A DNA stretch of 13,394 bases from DAOVGU01 sp030637775 [NCBI: bacterium] (GTDB lineage: Bacteria > Ratteibacteria > UBA8468). Each line of letters begins with the position of its first letter. Positions within the stretch are counted from its first letter, which is position 1. The position numbers and the translations under genes were made by a program. Below are positions 12,178 to 13,394 of the stretch, piece by piece. The notes below the pieces were generated by a model. The model saw only the letters and a program-made list of their open reading frames with translations. It did not search any database and had not been told where the DNA came from. The stretch spans positions 1-13,394 of the forward strand of contig DAOWFY010000001.1 of the NCBI GenBank assembly GCA_030637775.1. The letters run 5' to 3'.

Positions 12178-12277
12178 GGAAAGTTTCTTAGGCGGCACGC
12201 TCGCAGAGATGCTCGCTATGGACTCCTCCTCTGCTCGGGCATTCATACGGGGTCTAATGCCGCTACAGAAACTTTCC
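12178..12277. mobile_element. 100-bp MITE-like palindromic element
   Basis: It begins GGAAAGTTTCT and ends AGAAACTTTCC, a perfect 11-bp terminal inverted repeat. GCGGCA (12192-12197) and TGCCGC (12258-12263) extend the stem, and GCAGAG/CTCTGC form an inner hairpin. It has no coding capacity and fills the gap between amaP and gmhA, leaving gmhA with a weak ribosome binding site. Confidence 0.65.
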
Positions 12278-12295
12278 TCACCTTAGTAGAAGAAA

Positions 12296-12859
12296 ATGAA
12301 AAAAACAAGAATTGTTGCATTAATCAAGGAAAGCGTTAAGGTAAAGGAAGGGCTTCTTTCGCCAAAAAATATAAAGGCAATCGAAAAAATCTCTCGAGAG
12401 GTAGTAAAAACACTGAAGCAAGGAGGAAAGATTCTCTTCTGCGGTAATGGAGGAAGTGCCGCAGATTCCCAGCATTTAGCGGCTGAATTTGTGGGAAGGT
12501 TCAAGAGAGAAAGAAGACCGATTCCAGCTCTTTCCCTCACTACCAACAGCTCTATCTTAACCGCCATCTCCAATGACTATGATTTTAAAAATGTTTTTAG
12601 CCGTCAGGTTCAAGCCATGGGGAAAAAGGGTGATCTCCTTATCGGAATTTCCACCTCCGGGCAGGCAGAAAATGTTATTTTAGCGGTGAAGGTAGCAAAG
12701 AAAATTGGAATAAAAACAATAGGGCTCACCGGGAAAAATGGAGGAGGTCTCGCAAAACTTTCCGATCTTTCGTTTATCGTCCCTTCCAATAATACCGCCC
12801 GTATCCAGGAAGCTCATATCTTGATTGGCCATATTCTCGCCGAAATCGCCGAAAGATGA
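12296..12859 (+). CDS. gmhA: D-sedoheptulose 7-phosphate isomerase
   Basis: 187 residues, a single SIS domain of usual GmhA size. It converts sedoheptulose 7-phosphate to D-glycero-D-manno-heptose 7-phosphate, the first step of ADP-heptose synthesis for LPS inner core. The phosphate-binding segment FCGNGGSAADSQHLAAEFVG lies at 48-67 and contains Glu64, matching the catalytic Glu of E. coli GmhA. ISTSGQAENV (118-127) is the SIS serine-rich motif. QEAHILIGH (171-179) places the catalytic His at 179. It is upstream of rfaE2, a later step of the same pathway, with only a repeat between. The ribosome binding site before the ATG is weak. Confidence 0.93.
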   Translation: MKKTRIVALIKESVKVKEGLLSPKNIKAIEKISREVVKTLKQGGKILFCGNGGSAADSQHLAAEFVGRFKRERRPIPALSLTTNSSILTAISNDYDFKNVFSRQVQAMGKKGDLLIGISTSGQAENVILAVKVAKKIGIKTIGLTGKNGGGLAKLSDLSFIVPSNNTARIQEAHILIGHILAEIAER

Positions 12860-12880
12860 AGGGGTCAGACCTCTACATTT
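12859..12880. repeat. REP-like repeat GGGGTCAGACCTC between gmhA and rfaE2
   Basis: AAGGGGTCAGACCTCTACATTT contains the imperfect palindrome GGGGTCAGACCTC. It starts at the last base of the gmhA stop codon and ends 6 bases before rfaE2. It resembles the short palindromes linked to RAYT transposases. Confidence 0.55.
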
Positions 12881-12886
12881 AACAAA

Positions 12887-13354
12887 ATGAAAATTAAATC
12901 TTTGTTAGAATTAAAAAGAATCATTGACAAACTAAAAAAGAAGGATAAAAAAATTGTTTTCACCAATGGCTGTTTTGACCTCTTGCATCCTGGCCATATT
13001 TATTACCTCAAGGCGGCGAGGAAAAAAGGGGACATACTCATTTTAGGACTAAATAGCGATTCTTCGGTAAGGAAACTAAAAGGAAAAGGAAGACCCTTAA
13101 TTCCTGAGAGAGAAAGAGCCGAAATCCTTTCTAATTTAGAATGCGTTGATTACATCTCTATCTTTCAGGAGGAGACCCCGGAAAGATTAATCAGAGAAAT
13201 CTCTCCTGATATCCTGGTCAAGGGAGGTGACTACAGAAGAAAAGAGGTAGTAGGGAGAAAATTTGTAGAAGAAAAAGGAGGAAAGGTTATCATTATTCCC
13301 TTCTTAAAGGGCTATTCCACCACTAAGTTAATTAAAAAGATAAAGAGACTATGA
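12887..13354 (+). CDS. rfaE2: D-glycero-beta-D-manno-heptose 1-phosphate adenylyltransferase
   Basis: 155 residues, corresponding to the C-terminal cytidylyltransferase-like domain of E. coli HldE as a stand-alone protein. It transfers AMP to heptose 1-phosphate to form ADP-heptose. The nucleotide-binding motif FTNGCFDLLHPGH runs 25-37 with HPGH at 34-37. GLNSDSSVRKLKG (54-66), the KGGDY of strand 4 (112-116) and the closing GYSTTKLI (142-149) all match the family. The kinase half (RfaE1) is not in the window. No Shine-Dalgarno is visible: a dispersed repeat fills the space after gmhA. Translation may depend on coupling to gmhA. Another repeat begins two bases after the stop. Confidence 0.92.
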   Translation: MKIKSLLELKRIIDKLKKKDKKIVFTNGCFDLLHPGHIYYLKAARKKGDILILGLNSDSSVRKLKGKGRPLIPERERAEILSNLECVDYISIFQEETPERLIREISPDILVKGGDYRRKEVVGRKFVEEKGGKVIIIPFLKGYSTTKLIKKIKRL

Positions 13355-13356
13355 GG

Positions 13357-13394
13357 TGTCTGGGTTCAGACACATAGGTAAGAGTTAGGGTAAA
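13357..13394 (+). repeat. 38-bp repeat at the window end
   Basis: Exact reverse complement of 101-138, beginning TGTCTGGGTTCAGACA. It starts two bases after the rfaE2 stop codon. The match runs to the final base, so the repeat may continue beyond the window. Confidence 0.85.

Overview
The window reads as chromosomal DNA of a Gram-negative (diderm) bacterium with moderate G+C content. The diderm inference comes from gmhA plus an rfaE2-type gene (ADP-heptose for lipopolysaccharide) and a lipoprotein of NlpD architecture. The mix of heptose genes, an AmaP-type membrane protein and many families of small palindromic intergenic repeats resembles uncultivated candidate-phylum genomes such as Omnitrophota. 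That placement is an impression, not a demonstrated assignment. Ribosome binding sites are often strong (GGAGGTGA). No tRNA gene encodes its CCA end.

Layout. 1-1023: a truncated FG-GAP-like gene fragment and a GNAT acetyltransferase, both minus strand, with repeats. 1024-3908, plus strand: purM (apparently almost leaderless), a tRNA-Arg whose first base is the last base of the purM stop codon, pyrC, and a DUF4258/YgiT-type zinc-finger pair of toxin-antitoxin type whose first gene has a damaged 5' end. 4017-6367, minus strand: fmt, three different repeat elements, def (its C-terminal tail is encoded by one of those repeats) and a DUF6036-like nucleotidyltransferase. 6428-7392: a consensus sigma-70 promoter, a broken tRNA-His with a palindrome inserted in its D-loop, about 300 nt of structured non-coding DNA, a cold-shock gene, a uroporphyrinogen-decarboxylase-like remnant and a clear terminator. 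7406-8019: a tRNA cluster (His-GTG, Arg-TCT, Lys-CTT, Leu-TAG, Gly-CCC) with a 44-codon membrane-protein gene inside it. 8046-9948: a three-way-junction repeat, then an NlpD-like lipoprotein gene coupled to dgt. 9949-10464: no protein gene, but a long imperfect hairpin and a densely base-paired segment of about 285 nt that ends 3 nt before the dprA start codon. 10465-13354: dprA, amaP, a palindromic element, gmhA and rfaE2. The last 38 bases are the exact inverse of bases 101-138.

How the genes work together. purM and pyrC serve purine and pyrimidine synthesis. fmt and def form the usual pair for adding and removing the N-formyl group of the initiator methionine. The NlpD-like protein and dgt belong to cell-wall hydrolase control and dNTP homeostasis. 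dprA protects incoming single-stranded DNA. gmhA and rfaE2 are two steps of one heptose pathway.

The least explained parts are the structured segment upstream of dprA, the disrupted tRNA-His locus with its intact promoter, and the density of short palindromic repeats, several of which changed gene ends. The 210 bases between def and the nucleotidyltransferase (5609-5818) are AT-rich and show nothing I can name.
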